From Daucus carota subsp. sativus (lineage: Eukaryota > Streptophyta > Magnoliopsida > Apiales > Apiaceae): DNA of 64,000 nt. The notes below the pieces were generated by a model that was not told where the DNA came from, searched no databases, and saw only the letters and a program-made list of their open reading frames with translations. This document shows, in pieces, positions 1 to 12,351 of the stretch (positions are counted from its first letter, which is position 1; each line of letters starts with the position of its first letter). The DNA is taken from contig NC_030381.2 in the NCBI RefSeq assembly GCF_001625215.2, forward strand, positions 53,121,214-53,185,213, given 5' to 3'. The position numbers were made by a program, and so were the translations under genes.

Positions 1-286
1 CGGACACTCTACTCTCAATCTTTGCCGTCCTTTCTATTTCAAGTGTTGTAAGAAAAACCAAATGCCAATTACTGAAGTACTATATCTTTGCTGTCCTTTC
101 TATCAGCATAAGTTGCACATAAGCATGAACAAATATATTTCAGAACACATAAAATTTATCAAAAAAATCCCAGCATATTAATAAGAAAGACATTCATCTA
201 GATTCTGAAAATTAATCCTACCTAAATTTCATAATACTAGATAACTAATAAGTATAGTCTACTAGGCCACAAGCTTTGTCTTCCTT

Positions 287-1443
287 CTAGTAATTTCCAT
301 AGAATTGGTCATTGACATTTTGACACACGGTTGAATTTGCATACGAATTACTTGGAAGATTGATGAGAGCTTCTCCGAGAGTCTCCTGGCCTTGATCATT
401 ACTCCAAATCCCAGCACTCATCATCTGATCATAACCGAATCCGGATCCAAAATCCATCAGAAACTCAGAGGCATTGTTGTCCACAGCAGTAGATGAATCC
501 GAAACACTTGAATATTCTTGGACATTATTCCCAGTTTGTGTATAATGCATAACACCAGCATTCGATGGCTCTTCCTGGAGAAAACAGTTGCCTTGATAGA
601 TATTTGAAAACCCGAGATCATAATTACCTTCGACGTTTGGATTTAAATTGTGATTCGTCGATGAAGTTGAATTTGAACTCTGAGGAGCTTGATGAATGGC
701 AGCAAAGTAGGAGTCTTTTGTAGCCTGGAGCTTTTTTTTGAGTTTGGTGTTCCAGTGATTCTTCACATCATTGTCTGTTCTTCCAGGGAGACTTGCAGCT
801 ATAACAGACCATCTGCATCAGTCCATAGATTAAACTTCGATTGAATTTAAACCAAACACGAATATTATGCATTGTTCTAAAAATCGGTGATTAATATCGC
901 GATTAATCACCGAATAATCGTCATTCCGTATCTCGCCGAACTAATAAAAATTTTAATTGTTCAATTAATTATCCGCCTGATCCTTGTTTCACGTTCTCAC
1001 TGATTAAGTCCGATTTCTGCTTTTTACAACAACATTGATATTATGTAATAAAATATGCGATATTATGTAAAAGTATACCTGCTTCCAAGAATACCATAGA
1101 GATTATATATGATGCCGTCTTCTTCAGGAGTAAAAGCGCCATGCTTAATGTCTGGCCTTAGATAATTAAGCCATCTCAGGCGGCAGCTCTTGCCGCAACG
1201 TTTAAGGCCTGTTAAATTTAATTTGTTAGAAGATAATTATTTGTCAAGGCAAATTCGAATTCAGTCTTCATACTAAGAAAAACATGGTATATATGCAACA
1301 GAAATACACAAAGCATCTTTATTTTCATCACATCTGTGTTTGTGAGACTTGAGGAACAATAAAATAAGCAATTTAAGTTGAACAATATGTAGAACAGAAG
1401 AAACATCAACAGAGGGGGAGAGAGAGTGGGAGTGAGAGAGAGG

Positions 1444-1488
<45 letters not shown>

Positions 1489-1570
1489 GGGGAAGGAAGG
1501 GGGGGAGAGAGAGGGAGGGGGAGAGAGAGAGGGAGAGGGAGAGAGAGGGGGGGAGAGAGAGGGGGAGAGG

Positions 1571-1618
<48 letters not shown>

Positions 1619-1753
1619 TGCTCTGAGAGGCAAAGAAATCCAGTTCCCCCCAGTGCCATGATTCTGCAGATAATTCTTCAAGATTTCATCTTCTTGGGGA
1701 GACCAAGGTCCTCTCTTCACTTTACTCTTATCACAACAAGGTGCCCTTCCCAT
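287..1753 (-). CDS. R2R3-MYB transcription factor, RAX/MYB36-like (subgroup 14 type)
   Basis: Predicted nuclear DNA-binding regulator. Exons on the minus strand are 1753-1618, 1208-1079 and 812-287 (136, 130 and 526 nt), giving 263 aa; the 130-nt second exon is the usual R2R3-MYB size. The start MGRAPCCDK is the classical R2R3-MYB N-terminus. R2 tryptophans are W17, W38 and W58; R3 has F71 in place of the first Trp, then W90 and W109. The GTGGNW stretch before the first intron (residues 33-38) is typical of the RAX1-3/MYB36/MYB87 group, whose members control axillary meristems or root endodermis. After the MYB domain (ending near residue 117) the tail is rich in Ser, Asn and Gln and ends FYGNY. 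Intron 2 is GT-AG. Intron 1 starts with GC directly before a long CT microsatellite, which is odd. The exact member within the group cannot be assigned. Confidence 0.88.
835..842. other. interior of MYB intron 2 (813-1078)
   Basis: Part of the 266-nt second intron of the MYB gene, which is AT-rich and ends in GATGCAG before exon 3. The donor at 1078 reads CAG|GTATAC on the minus strand. No further element is seen in it. Confidence 0.7.
1415..1614. repeat. (GA)n/(CT)n compound microsatellite in MYB intron 1
   Basis: About 200 bp of GA, GGA and GGGA units on the plus strand, read as CT-rich pyrimidine on the gene's strand. It begins 3-4 nt inside the predicted 5' splice site at 1617/1618. Its frame-open translations are low-complexity Ser-Leu or Arg-Glu strings and are not genes. 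Confidence 0.97.
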
Positions 1754-1834
1754 CCTTATCTCTCTCCCTCTCCACAACACATCTACAAACTCAAAACCCA
1801 AACAACAATCACACAAACTGATCCACCGAACGAG

Positions 1835-1842
1835 CTTATATA
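1835..1842 (-). promoter_or_regulatory. putative TATA box of the MYB gene
   Basis: TATATAAG on the minus strand lies about 80 nt upstream of the MYB start codon at 1753. This spacing suits a core promoter with a short pyrimidine-rich 5' leader. The transcription start itself is not visible. Confidence 0.5.
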
Positions 1843-2604
1843 CACACAAGCGCACTAGACTCCACAATCACACGTACACATATTCATATATCTCTGCATG
1901 TGCGTTTGTACTTTTATGACTATTTTTAGCTAAACTTACTAAGAACCAAACTAATGGAACCCGTTTTTGGAAGCTCATGACTCTGCATGGCCTTGTTTCC
2001 GTTTTTATTAAACTTCTTCGGCTTTGCTTCTATAAATTAAATATTATTTTTTTTAACTTTGAAAATTTCACGTTGGTTAAGATTTGTTGGGACCAGTCAA
2101 TATTTACACAATAAGCAGGTGATGTCAATGTTTACTCGGTTTAATTGCTTCATCATTCTGCGCGTGAAATTAACATCATCAGCATTCTAAATTCTTCGCA
2201 TTTCTGGAATTCGAATGCCGTCTTTTTATGTTACTAAATTTATTTTAGCTTTAATATCTCTTAAATTTATTGGTAAATCCATCATACATCTTACATTCGA
2301 AAATAATAGTCGTTTTGATTTTTATAAATGATTTGAAATATAAAAAAAAATATTTTTGCACATTTTTTTCAATTTTTGTTTTTCTGAATAAAAATTTATA
2401 TGTTAAAAAGTTTATTCGAAAAATAAAATCTGAAAAGTAAAATATTGAAGTATTTTTTTACAAAAAATTAAAACGACTATTAATTTGAAGCACAAAGAGT
2501 ATTAATTATCAACAAGAAATTGAGAATTTGAAACAATGGGAAACATTTGAAACATACTCTTTTTTTTCCCATTATTATATCCACGTGTCGTCATAAACTA
2601 GTTT

Positions 2605-2840
2605 TAGTGGGTGTTTGGGGGTTTAAAAACCCCGCTGTTTGAAGCACTTATTCGTACTGTTTGTGTAAAAAATCGAGAAGTATTTATAAAAAGTTAGGAT
2701 TCCTAACTTTTGTTTCACGACTTATACTTTTTTCCCAAACACATTATCATTTATAAGTCCTAACTAACTTCTAACTTCTACTTCACTTATTTTATTTTAA
2801 GCAAGAAACACTTATTTTAAACTCACTCAAACAGCCCCTT
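2605..2840. mobile_element. hAT-like MITE (imperfect ends)
   Basis: The left end reads AGTGGGTGTTTGGGG and the right end, reverse-complemented, reads AAGGGGCTGTTTGAG, a pairing common in non-autonomous hAT elements. Internal stems around TTTATAAAAAGTTAGG and its complement support a foldback. I could not fix an 8-bp target duplication, so the borders are approximate. Confidence 0.45.
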
Positions 2841-3392
2841 AATAACTTCCGGAATAAACAAGAATCAAATCCATCATTTGAAAATAAACTCGGCCTCAGA
2901 AACATGCATCCTTTGTGTCTTGTGGTGGTGTATATCAAAATTCTGCAATTGAGTAATAAATACTAGTCATGGTAAAATTGGAGGAAAGTCTATTTCGACA
3001 ATTTGCTACAGTAAATAAAGTGAATGTAATTGTCGTAAAATGAGAATTTCATGAAACTTTCATAAACAAAAAGTCGTGTATGGTCATCGAAATGGTAAGT
3101 ACATTTTTAAGGAACCGAGTAAAAAACATGGAGTTCATGATTTACCGATTCCACTATTGATATGGTCTCCTAGAGTACTATAAATAAATTACCATAAGTG
3201 GCAGACATATAGTATATTTTTCTTCTTTTTTTTATTAAACTATTTTATAGTCATGGTATCTGTTCGATAATACAGTATATATAAATTCGATAGCGTCAGC
3301 GTTTACGAACAGGATGATATCAGCTGACGAACAAGAAGAGATTTCGTGTACGATATATATTATATCCAACTTCTTTTTCATATATCATTTAA

Positions 3393-3396
<4 letters not shown>

Positions 3397-3422
<26 letters not shown>
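3397..3422. repeat. (TA)n microsatellite
   Basis: An uninterrupted alternating AT run of about 26 bp in intergenic DNA. Confidence 0.9.
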
Positions 3423-3427
<5 letters not shown>

Positions 3428-6006
3428 ATTGTTATTGTATGATTTATTTGATTATTTATTGATAACGATTATCCTAAAAATTGGTGATTAAATCACTCAA
3501 TTAATTACGATTCATCATGTTCCATAACTCGTCAAATTAATTAAAATATTTCTTGATATCCATATATTGTACTGTCATCGATTAAATCATATTCTCGTTT
3601 TTTGATGAAAAAATTATTAGTTAAAAAAGAATAATTGAAAAATGGTCCAGTTGATATGCTCTGACTTAATTATAATTAGAAAGGTTTTTTTTTTATCAAG
3701 TATAATCAGAAAGGGTTAAAAATTGCCACTTGGTAAAATAAACACGTGATCACATTTTGAAGTAAAAAATATTGTTTACAAATCAAGAATCAAGAACGAG
3801 TCTAGCTTTTTCAAAAAAAAAAAAGAACGAGTCTAGCTATGTAGCCTCCATAATTAGACTTGATAATTCTGTTTTGTCGTGTTTTATATAATCAAAGTAC
3901 GAACACGATTAAGACTCAATTCTGTGTGCTCGGATATAAATATACGGCCAATTGCAACCAAGTAATTTCAGAAAATATCAATATTTTCTATTGATTATGT
4001 AGAACTAGCAAAGCAATTAGAGCATATTTAATTAGATGTTTACAGTTTTTTCTCCATGAATTTGTTAGACAAAATATTAATTAATATTGCAGTACCTAGA
4101 ACCATGCAAAAAGTCCGTATAACATAAAGCATGTGTGCGCAACAGCCCAGCCAAGCCCATTATCATGTAATGAAACAACAGAGAACAATACTGGACTGAT
4201 GGGCCATCCATAGCAGCACCGTGCCTCTTTATCAACTCAGCCCAGCTCTTTTAAAATAGCATTATGAAATTGTTGAGGTAAATCGCTTGCGGCAAAAGTG
4301 AAACTTTTTGAGATTTTGGTATCAAGTTATCGAAGTAATGTCAAAAAAGGGAGCTCAAATCATTTTTTAAGAGGCAAAAAAAATAAATTTTACTGTTAAA
4401 GTTGCATAAATATAGATTATAAAAAAATAATTAGATTTGTATAATAAAAGTACATAACTCATATGGTTCCGGATGCGTGATAGAGTTACGTTAGCAACAT
4501 ATATTCAGCGGAGAAAAATGTTGGAAAACTTAATTCTAAATTTTTGATATACACACGGAGGAGGTGCTACACGTAACACTATCATTCATTAGAAAAATTA
4601 TCTTATTTTAGGATTTTTCACGTCCAGCCATTTTAGGATTTTTCACGTTCAGCATTTTATTCTTGGCGGATGTATGCTACCATAAAATATAAATACTGAT
4701 AAAATAAATTTAAAAAAATATAAACCACAATGTTTAATTAAAATTAATAGAAAATAGGAAATTATTATAATTGTAGCCCTAAATAAATCTTGTACTCCCT
4801 CCGTCCCACCGATTTCTATACGTTTTTTTACCCTCGGCACGCATTTTAATGCTCTTATAAAAAAGGTTATATAATTTATATAGATATTATATTTTAATTT
4901 TTAAAAATCATAAAAAAAATTATAAAACTATATAATACAAGAAAATTAAATTGTGTATTTCGTATTCCCATCATATATAATTGAGGAGACTAAGAAAATA
5001 TTATACCATATTAATAATAATTAATTTAAGATTTTAGCTTCCCGTGTATCAACACCGAAAAGAGAAAGACATGGAGATGTTTAATTTCAAATACTATATT
5101 ACCGACACTTCCTTAAAAGTAAATACTGTACAAATTTGAATATGGGATTTCAGATTATTTACACCGACCCTTCTTTAAGAGCGACAGAAACAACGACGGT
5201 ACCTTGATTGAAGTGATTGATTCCAACAATCCACAAAACGAGAACCTAACCTTATTTCACAGGTTAAAATACTTTATTGTCATTTTCTAAAATATTTTAA
5301 AAATTAAAAGAAATTTTACTGGAGAGTGAGAGTAGAAATGTGAGGAAAACATGATACGCATTTTTCTTCACAAATTTCGTCGGTGCTGCAGAGCTGCATT
5401 AAACATCATTCTTATTTACTTTTACAATATTTATCGTTTTCACCTTTCTATTCCTTTTTTCTGACATCTCCACATTTTTCATGCCAATTTATTTTGAACA
5501 GAAGAATTAGCTAGAGGCCAGAAAGTACTCAGGCAGAAGATGATACAGAAGACTTTGACGCTGGTTTTTAGCATTATTCAAACTCGAAATGAAGTTAAAT
5601 ATAACGGGGTATTAGGTTATATTCAAGCTTGGCGAGTCGAGTGCTCTGATAAACAAGTTAGAGTTTAAAATAAAATTTATGAGTCACATAATTTGTCAAA
5701 AATAAGCGAGTTTATATTGATGGAACAAACTCGTTTAATTCAGGAACAGAGTTAAGCTTGCTCGTTCAATTAAACGAGCATGATATAAATGAATTCGTCG
5801 AACCACTTGTTTAAAAGTATAATCAAGTGAACATATTATTATAATTGTTATCGCAAACCAAGCCTAATCCAGTTGTTTAATTTAACAAGTATAAGGTCGT
5901 GTTCGATATCAAACTTTTTTACAAAACGAGCTAAAATCATAATGTTAGAATAATATATGTTTCTATTAAATTCCCTTTTCTAAATCTTGAAACTTATGAA
6001 TGACTG

Positions 6007-6181
6007 TGTTCAATATAAAGTATAAGATCCATAAAGGGGCCTCCATCTAACACCTTTGTTCAATATAAAGTATAAGATCCATAAAGGGGCCTCCTCTAAC
6101 ACCTTAAGGTTTTAGATGGAATGGTTCTCAACATGGTGTTAGAGGAGGCCCCTTTATGGATCTTATACTTTATATTGAACA
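6007..6181. mobile_element. rearranged TRIM element with inverted LTR termini
   Basis: A partial LTR (6007-6056) is followed by a complete 77-bp LTR (6057-6133, TGTTCAATA...CTCAACA), then TGG, then an inverted partial LTR (6137-6181). The whole unit is flanked by the 5-bp direct repeat GACTG (6002-6006 and 6182-6186). The LTR is clearly related to those of the TRIM in SIG3 intron 6, sharing a CCTCTAACACC.TAAGGTTTTAGATGGA core and the same 77-bp length. Both outer ends are the same LTR terminus in opposite orientation, which is not a normal TRIM layout. Confidence 0.8.
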
Positions 6182-6186
6182 GACTG

Positions 6187-7444
6187 ATATTTAAGAGTTC
6201 CCCTTTATATTATTTTACTGTAGTAGTTAAATTAATCACTCTTCGAATCTGCCATGACCGCATAATTTCCTAAACGTAAAGTGATCAACATCATCCCCAT
6301 AAGCAGTAATTCCCACTAACCATCGTGCAGAGAATAAGTCTCGACTTTCAAGTAATGCACCGCGGCTTTTAAGGTTTGTCAAGTTCAAGAACACATACAA
6401 GTGATATATATTCAAAGCTCTACAAAAAAGTGAACATCAAAAACTTGGAACCTACCTTCTGTTCTGTCGGCCCTTCATCCCATCTTTCTTTTAAAATTTC
6501 ACACTCTTCCCCACTCTGGACCCATGCACTTTGCTAATCCCATGCATGCCATAACTTCGACATGATGTTCTTTTAAATTTTCATTTATTTTGATTCGGCT
6601 GTCAGATATAGAAGTCACAATTGCATATTATTGGTCTCATATTTTATGACATTTATCTCATCTGCCCATATCAACTCCTTATAAAATTGGCCTCACAAAT
6701 TTAATTGATCCGGTAAGATGTACTCTCTCTCCATCCCAAGATTATTCATCATGCATTTTAAATTATTTATAAAATATAACTATATCTTGTAAAGAATTTA
6801 AAAATATGTGTTGAATAGTGGGAAAAAATCGTAAAAAAATGAGAAGAACAGAGAAAGTGTTTGTCTGATAAAATAGAATTAAAAAAATAGTTTAGAATAA
6901 GAATTTTGAAAAATATGATAAATAATTTATAACTATAACCAAAATAAAATAATTTCAGAATAATTTTCGAAGATCGATCGAACTCGATATGTCTATTCAT
7001 TTCTAATCCCAAGATTTTAAAGAGCTCAAAAAATTGGAAATCTGTCACAGTGAACATTTATGCATGCTTTGACGGCAGAAATGACAGGCTGATAATACAA
7101 AGCTACAATGCCTCAGCTTGTAATTACTCGCCCACAAGTCTTGTTCTTGACTTTGTCTTTTGACTAACTTTAAAGATCACTTGATTAGTTAATTTGATTA
7201 AATTACTAAATAAATTATTATTAGTTGAAGTAAGGATTGGATAAAAATGATTAAAACTGCAACTGGATAATTTACAAATGCAAAAGTGGAAAAGAGATAA
7301 GGATGAGGTTTGTAAACTTGTCATATTCACAAACATCCGCATCATGTATCTGATCTGGCAGGGATATGTTAACTTTGTTGTGACCACTTTCTTGATTTGT
7401 ACAATTTAATTGATTATGCTTTGCTTTGTGTTTTTTATTACTAT
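6187..7444. other. intergenic DNA without a recognisable gene
   Basis: AT-rich sequence. A Stowaway-like string (TACTCTCTCTCCATCCC) occurs at about 6720 without a clear partner end. Several short open frames on the minus strand have biased AT-rich composition and no known domain. Confidence 0.5.
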
Positions 7445-7445
7445 T

Positions 7446-7754
7446 AATGTTGTGTTTAGTTGGGGAGAATGGAATGGAATGAAATGAGTAAAAAATACTT
7501 TGAAACTAATAGAGATAGGAAGAAAGTTTTGAAAAAATTTGAAGGAGTGCAAAATTGCTTTGATGGGATTTGAGAAGAAATTGAGGGTGGGAGAGAATGG
7601 AGCATTCCATCTCAAATGGAAGGGGTGATATCTAGCATATAATGTAGGGAATGGAATGGAGGAAGGAATGAAATTTCTTAAAAATCATCCATAAGATAGT
7701 TTATTTTTCATTACATTCCTTCCGGAATCATTCACCCCAACCAAACACAACATT
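7446..7754. mobile_element. MITE with GTTGTGTTT..GTTGGGG ends
   Basis: Terminal inverted repeats GTTGTGTTTAGTTGGGG (left) and GTTGTGTTTGGTTGGGG (right, reverse-complemented) differ at one base. The 300-bp interior has GGAATGGAATG stretches near both ends that continue the foldback. TTA flanks both ends, so a 3-bp TTA duplication is possible, but palindromy at the borders makes this ambiguous. It has no coding capacity. Confidence 0.7.
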
Positions 7755-9542
7755 ATTTTTCTGAATTGGACAAATGTGAAAATAGGTAATAAATCAAATG
7801 CGTTTCTAAGAATTTTTTGTGCTTTCATATTTATTCTAAACTTTTATTTAATCATTCATGCGTATAAATGAAAATGTATCTTGATGATTTATTTTTTTTG
7901 ATAATATTATTTTTTTAAAGTGTTCCATTCATTAATACAAACAGTTTGCTCCCGGGACCATGCCTGAAATCAAATTTGCATCGAAGCAATTAAACAAATA
8001 ATGTATTCATATCCATAAATTGTTTCCTCGGTGATGCTAAAATATCGTCCTTAAATTTTTACCAGAATTATTTGTGAGTAACTCGAACTCCATTCATTCT
8101 TAGCTGATAATATGAAAATAAATGACTAAACTTGATTTAGTAAGTAAAACTCGAATTGAAATGTTATTAGCACAATTTAGCAGGAAATTAATATATTTTA
8201 AGAGTTTCGGGCACAATTCGATGTTGCCGAATTCTTTATTCTATTAATATATACCCAAATTTCTTAGGTTCAACTAAAACCTCGTTGGTTAAGTTTTCAG
8301 GTGTTCCCGGTCAAGAAAAATGATAAAAATAATAATAATACGAGTGTGTTTATTTTCTTATTAGAACATTTATTTCAAAAACAAGTCATTTCATAAAATA
8401 TATTTTAACTTTAAGAATATTTCATTGTATTGTTTGATTTTTGTGGTATGACTCCAATATTTTGATTTTTTCGTGAAAAAAACAAAAGTCAAAATTCGAG
8501 CACTTGGATATCATAATGAAAATTGAAAACCAGCAAAAAAAAGAAAAGAAATAAATTAGAGACTTCATTTGTACGTAATAATAATTACGTCGTCCCGAAT
8601 CCAGGGAGAAATTTTATTTAATACCAACGAAAAGCAAGTACTATATTTATTATTAGCGGGTGTTTGCTTGCAGAAATATAGGAACCCTTCAATAAATAGA
8701 AATAAATAGATAATTAAATATCCGTCCCCATATCATTCAATTTTCTGAAATTAGAACCTGCCAATTTACTTCGCCGCTCCTTCACGTTTGGCTCTATACA
8801 AAAATATAGTAGTGAATCTAGTCGATATGACTATATAACTTGGCCGACTTACCTTTATTCAAATATAACAATTGCCCAAAAAAGTAATTTTGTATTTTCT
8901 GTAATTTTTGGATAAACATTTAAGTTAATCTTTGAATAAGGACAAGAATTTGTACGATGTTTGGTTGGTGCATACAATTATTGATCACTTGTTTTTATCC
9001 ACTTGTGTTTATCCAATTATTCTGCCAGATATTTTGCTTCCAAAATGTAGAAAATCAAGTTTACAAATAAAAGTTAATGCCATTCTTGCGTTCCCAAATT
9101 CGTTTGAATTATTTTTATATATTAAATTACATGATTTAATATATACGACTCATCTACCTGCATCTGAATGATTTTCATTTCTACAATATAAATATAATCA
9201 ATCTTTATGAATTAAAATATTTGAAAATAAATTAAGAAATCATAACAAAAATTTTGATATTATTAGATTTATCTTTTACCTCAAAACATTATAACCGTGA
9301 CCCAAATAAAAATAACCAATATAAAGATAGTCTTTTATTATCATGGTTAATTGAAAATCAAAACTAATAAATTAACTTAACAATGCATAATTTATGAGAT
9401 ATTTTTTCAGTGAAACAAATATTTTTATCAAATTAAAATATAATCGATAAGCTGATAATAAATATTTTAAAAATTAATTAAATCTTTAAATAAATCACCA
9501 ATATTTAAGGAAACACATTATTAGTCATGATTCTGATTGTAA
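7755..9542. other. intergenic DNA without a recognisable gene
   Basis: AT-rich. A plus-strand open frame of 79 codons at 8932-9171 lacks a domain and codon structure that I recognise. No RNA gene or further repeat border was identified. Confidence 0.5.
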
Positions 9543-9544
9543 TA

Positions 9545-9845
9545 CTCCCTCCGTCTCAATTTATAGGTCCATTTTGGAATAAACATACATATTAAGAAAA
9601 AAATTGGTTAGATAGAATCTTATCTCATGTATCATTAATTAGTGCATTGATAAGTGAGAATATAGTTCAGTTTCAAAAAAAATACAATAAATGTAAGAAT
9701 TTAGTGCATTGAGAAATGAGAATAATGTTGAGTGTAAAAAAAACACAATTAATATGTAGATAAATTTGTATTGAAAAAAGAGAGGGACAAGTATTTTGGA
9801 ACAACTTTTTTTCCAAAAAAAATCTATAAATTGAGACGGAAGGAG
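9545..9845. mobile_element. Stowaway-type MITE 1 of a cluster
   Basis: Ends are CTCCCTCCGTCTCAATTTATAG and its near-perfect inverse (CTATAAATTGAGACGGAAGGAG), flanked by TA on both sides (9543-9544 and 9846-9847). The CTCCCTCCGT terminus with TA duplication is the hallmark of plant Tc1/mariner-derived Stowaway elements. Length is 301 bp and it is non-coding. Confidence 0.9.
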
Positions 9846-9874
9846 TATCATTTTATTTTTTTGATAAATTCATA

Positions 9875-10111
9875 TTTTTGGTCAAAAGTAACACTGTAAA
9901 AGATGGGTACATAACAGTGTTGCAGGACAAGGACGATACGAGTCGTACGGAGACGCGCACGTTAGTAATAATAAGTGGTGATTACTAGGATACGCTTGTA
10001 CCCCAACAGCAAAAATAGATAAAATTGAACCCCACGGGCCAAGACCCACGTTACTCAATTTGAAAGACTTTTGGATATACCTCAAGACTGATGTAAACTT
10101 TTGACCAAAAA
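9875..10111. mobile_element. mariner-like MITE 2 of a cluster
   Basis: Perfect 15-bp inverted ends TTTTTGGTCAAAAGT at 9875-9889 and 10097-10111, with TA on both outer sides. The 237-bp interior is less AT-rich than its surroundings and has no gene. Class assignment rests only on the TA flank. Confidence 0.72.
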
Positions 10112-10116
10112 TACTA

Positions 10117-10421
10117 CTCCCTCCGTCCCTATTTATCTGTCCACTTTGGAAGTAAAAATTTGTCCCTATTTATCTGTCCATTTATACTTTCAAAACTAAT
10201 TTAATGATAGTTTTTCAAATATATCTCCATAATTTCCATTTTCAAGGCTTGACTTATTTAAAACTTGGTTGAATTCATGTTTTCGAGACATAAAGTAGAG
10301 GTATTCCACCATTTTCAAGATATTAATTAGAGGTATTTAATGAAAAAGTTCATACAATCAAGGAATACCTTGGTATGTGTTTTTTTCTCCAAAATGGACA
10401 GATAAAAAGGGACGGAGGGAG
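10117..10421. mobile_element. Stowaway-type MITE 3 of a cluster
   Basis: Ends CTCCCTCCGTCCCTATTTAT and inverse, with TA flanks at 10115-10116 and 10422-10423. Length is 305 bp. The string TCCCTATTTATCTGTCCA occurs again close to the left end, a small internal duplication. Confidence 0.9.
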
Positions 10422-10423
10422 TA

Positions 10424-12271
10424 ATTATTTTAAATAATATAGAATATTTCCAATCATGCAATCCTAATTTTGAAAAAAATTGTGGAGACTGTTAATACTT
10501 AAGTTTTAAGCATCACTAATCATTTTGTTATAAACATTTCTTTATAACGAAAATTAATATGTACCAGCTCGTAACCGAACCAAGATTCTGAAAATTGGGA
10601 AGCAAATTTGTCTCTACTTTTAGCAGTGCTTTAAGGAATTCTGATTTATTAAAGTTTCTTACCGATTGAGTGATTATATTCTGATTTAATTAAAAAATAT
10701 CAATTTATTGAAAAAATGTCTGATAAATTCACAGTACATTGTGAATTGATTAGTTTTGATTTTAAATTTATGCCACCACGCTTCTTCGTAATTAAGTTTA
10801 CATTATTTTGTTTATCAATATTTAATATTTAGGAGAGTTGGGAGTTTTCTGTACGTTTCTATATTTGTGGGCTAGATGCAGATTTCATGATATTTTTATA
10901 TATTTTTTTCCCACGGAGATATTTTTATATATTAATTTTTTTTATGCAAGTATATTAACGGTAGTGCACAAGAGGAACCTAATAACGGAAGTTGTAACTT
11001 GTAAAACCAACGGAAAGACCACCTTAATTTACGTTAAACAGCCGTAATAAGTTGTCTTATTACCTAGGACTAGGGTTATATTTGCACACTGTATCCGATA
11101 ACCGTCACTTGATTGAGTCGCCGTTCCACCGTTTAAAGTAAAAAATTTATTTAGCAATAATGGTGGCGTGTAGTGTAGTTATGTACCTTCTGGAGATATG
11201 TAAAGATTCCTTTTTACTGTTTGTATGTAAAGTATTGCAACATGGTTTGGGATTAACCAGAAATACCGTGTTTGCAGGCATTTCGAAATTTTAATAAAAT
11301 ATAGATTTATAATATTTTTTATTTTTTTAAATAAAAATTTAAACATTAAAACTTTATTTAAAAAGAAAAAAGTTCAAAAAAAATTGTGAAATCATATCTA
11401 AAAAAGTCTTAAAAACATGCCAAAAAATAAGATACAGGGACAGTGAAAATAATAGCAGGTGATGTGTAATATATACTCTAATATAAAAAAATATATCACA
11501 AATCGGCTAAAAAATAATAGTAAGTTGGTATACATCATTTATGTGTTTGTATTTATAAAAAGTCCAAATACTCTTTGTCTAATTAATATGAAATATGACA
11601 CATAAAATTTTTAAATTTCCATTTTAAGATATTTAATTTGTTCATATATTTGTATTATATAAAATATATAAATTTTACTTGAGCCGATCTGAGTTATATC
11701 AGTTTGAGTCAAGTATTAGCCGATTCCAAACTAAATAAATCGAGTTTGAGTCAAAACTCGACTTGAACTTCTTCACAAAATCGAATGAATTCTTGCAAAA
11801 TAACAATGATCGAATTCTTTTAATAAATGAATTTTCTATGGTGTGCCTATGGGCACACAATAGTGATCAACTTTCACGAGTATACTAACTTTTGATTGGT
11901 AAATGGATATTAAATATTAATGATCCCCCTGCATTCACATCAATTTCACCAATCAAATTAAGCAATTTTCATTAGAGTTGATGCCATGTGCTCATGACCA
12001 CACACTTGAATAACTGTTTAATAAATAAATAAAAGCAGCCTCGCATAAACGAGCCAGAATTTTAAAACCAGCCTCACTTCAAGGAGCCCAAAGTTTGTCC
12101 TAAGTCCTAACTCTGTTCGTTTACGCAATTACGCCCCCTCGTGTACATTGTTTAAGAAACTGTGAGCAAAAGTAAACCCAAAGTCCATGACTCACGACTT
12201 ATTACCCTAGTTAAATTTACTTTCAACCATGGTTAAGTTAAACATTTTCCACCGCAGTTAAAAACCGCCTG
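10424..12271. other. intergenic region upstream of the CCCH gene
   Basis: No gene was recognised. It is AT-rich until about 12.0 kb, then less so towards the CCCH promoter. An imperfect palindrome, GTGTGCCTATGGGCACAC, lies near 11839. Confidence 0.5.
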
Positions 12272-12278
12272 TATAAAT
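12272..12278 (+). promoter_or_regulatory. putative TATA box of the CCCH gene
   Basis: TATAAAT lies 74 nt upstream of the start codon at 12352, followed by a CA-rich leader. This is a plausible core promoter for a short-leader intronless gene. Confidence 0.55.
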
Positions 12279-12351
12279 TCTCATCAAACTGAAGCCATTC
12301 CAATACCATGTCTCACCTTGCAAGACACAAACACATTCAGACACACAAACA

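Larger units (their letters stand above)
1868..6001. other. gene-free AT-rich intergenic DNA
   Basis: No supportable gene was found. The stretch holds one hAT-like MITE (about 2605-2840), a TA microsatellite (about 3397-3422) and an isolated Stowaway-type terminus, CTCCCTCCGTCCC, near 4796 without a matching right end. The short open frames here are AT-rich and show no family signature. Confidence 0.6.

Noticed and set aside
1273..1867. Ser-Leu and Arg-Glu repeat proteins on both strands of the GA tract
   Set aside because: They are translations of a microsatellite; only the first 136 nt of the minus-strand frame from 1753 is real MYB exon.
3397..3422. TA run as a replication or matrix-attachment element
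   Set aside because: It is a simple microsatellite; nothing else nearby supports a special role.
4790..4840. Stowaway left terminus CTCCCTCCGTCCC
   Set aside because: No matching inverted end or second TA flank was found, so at best it is a truncated element.
11832..12012. Possible MITE around the palindrome GTGTGCCTATGGGCACAC
   Set aside because: The proposed right end (CATGTGCTCATGACCACACAC) pairs poorly and no target duplication is visible.
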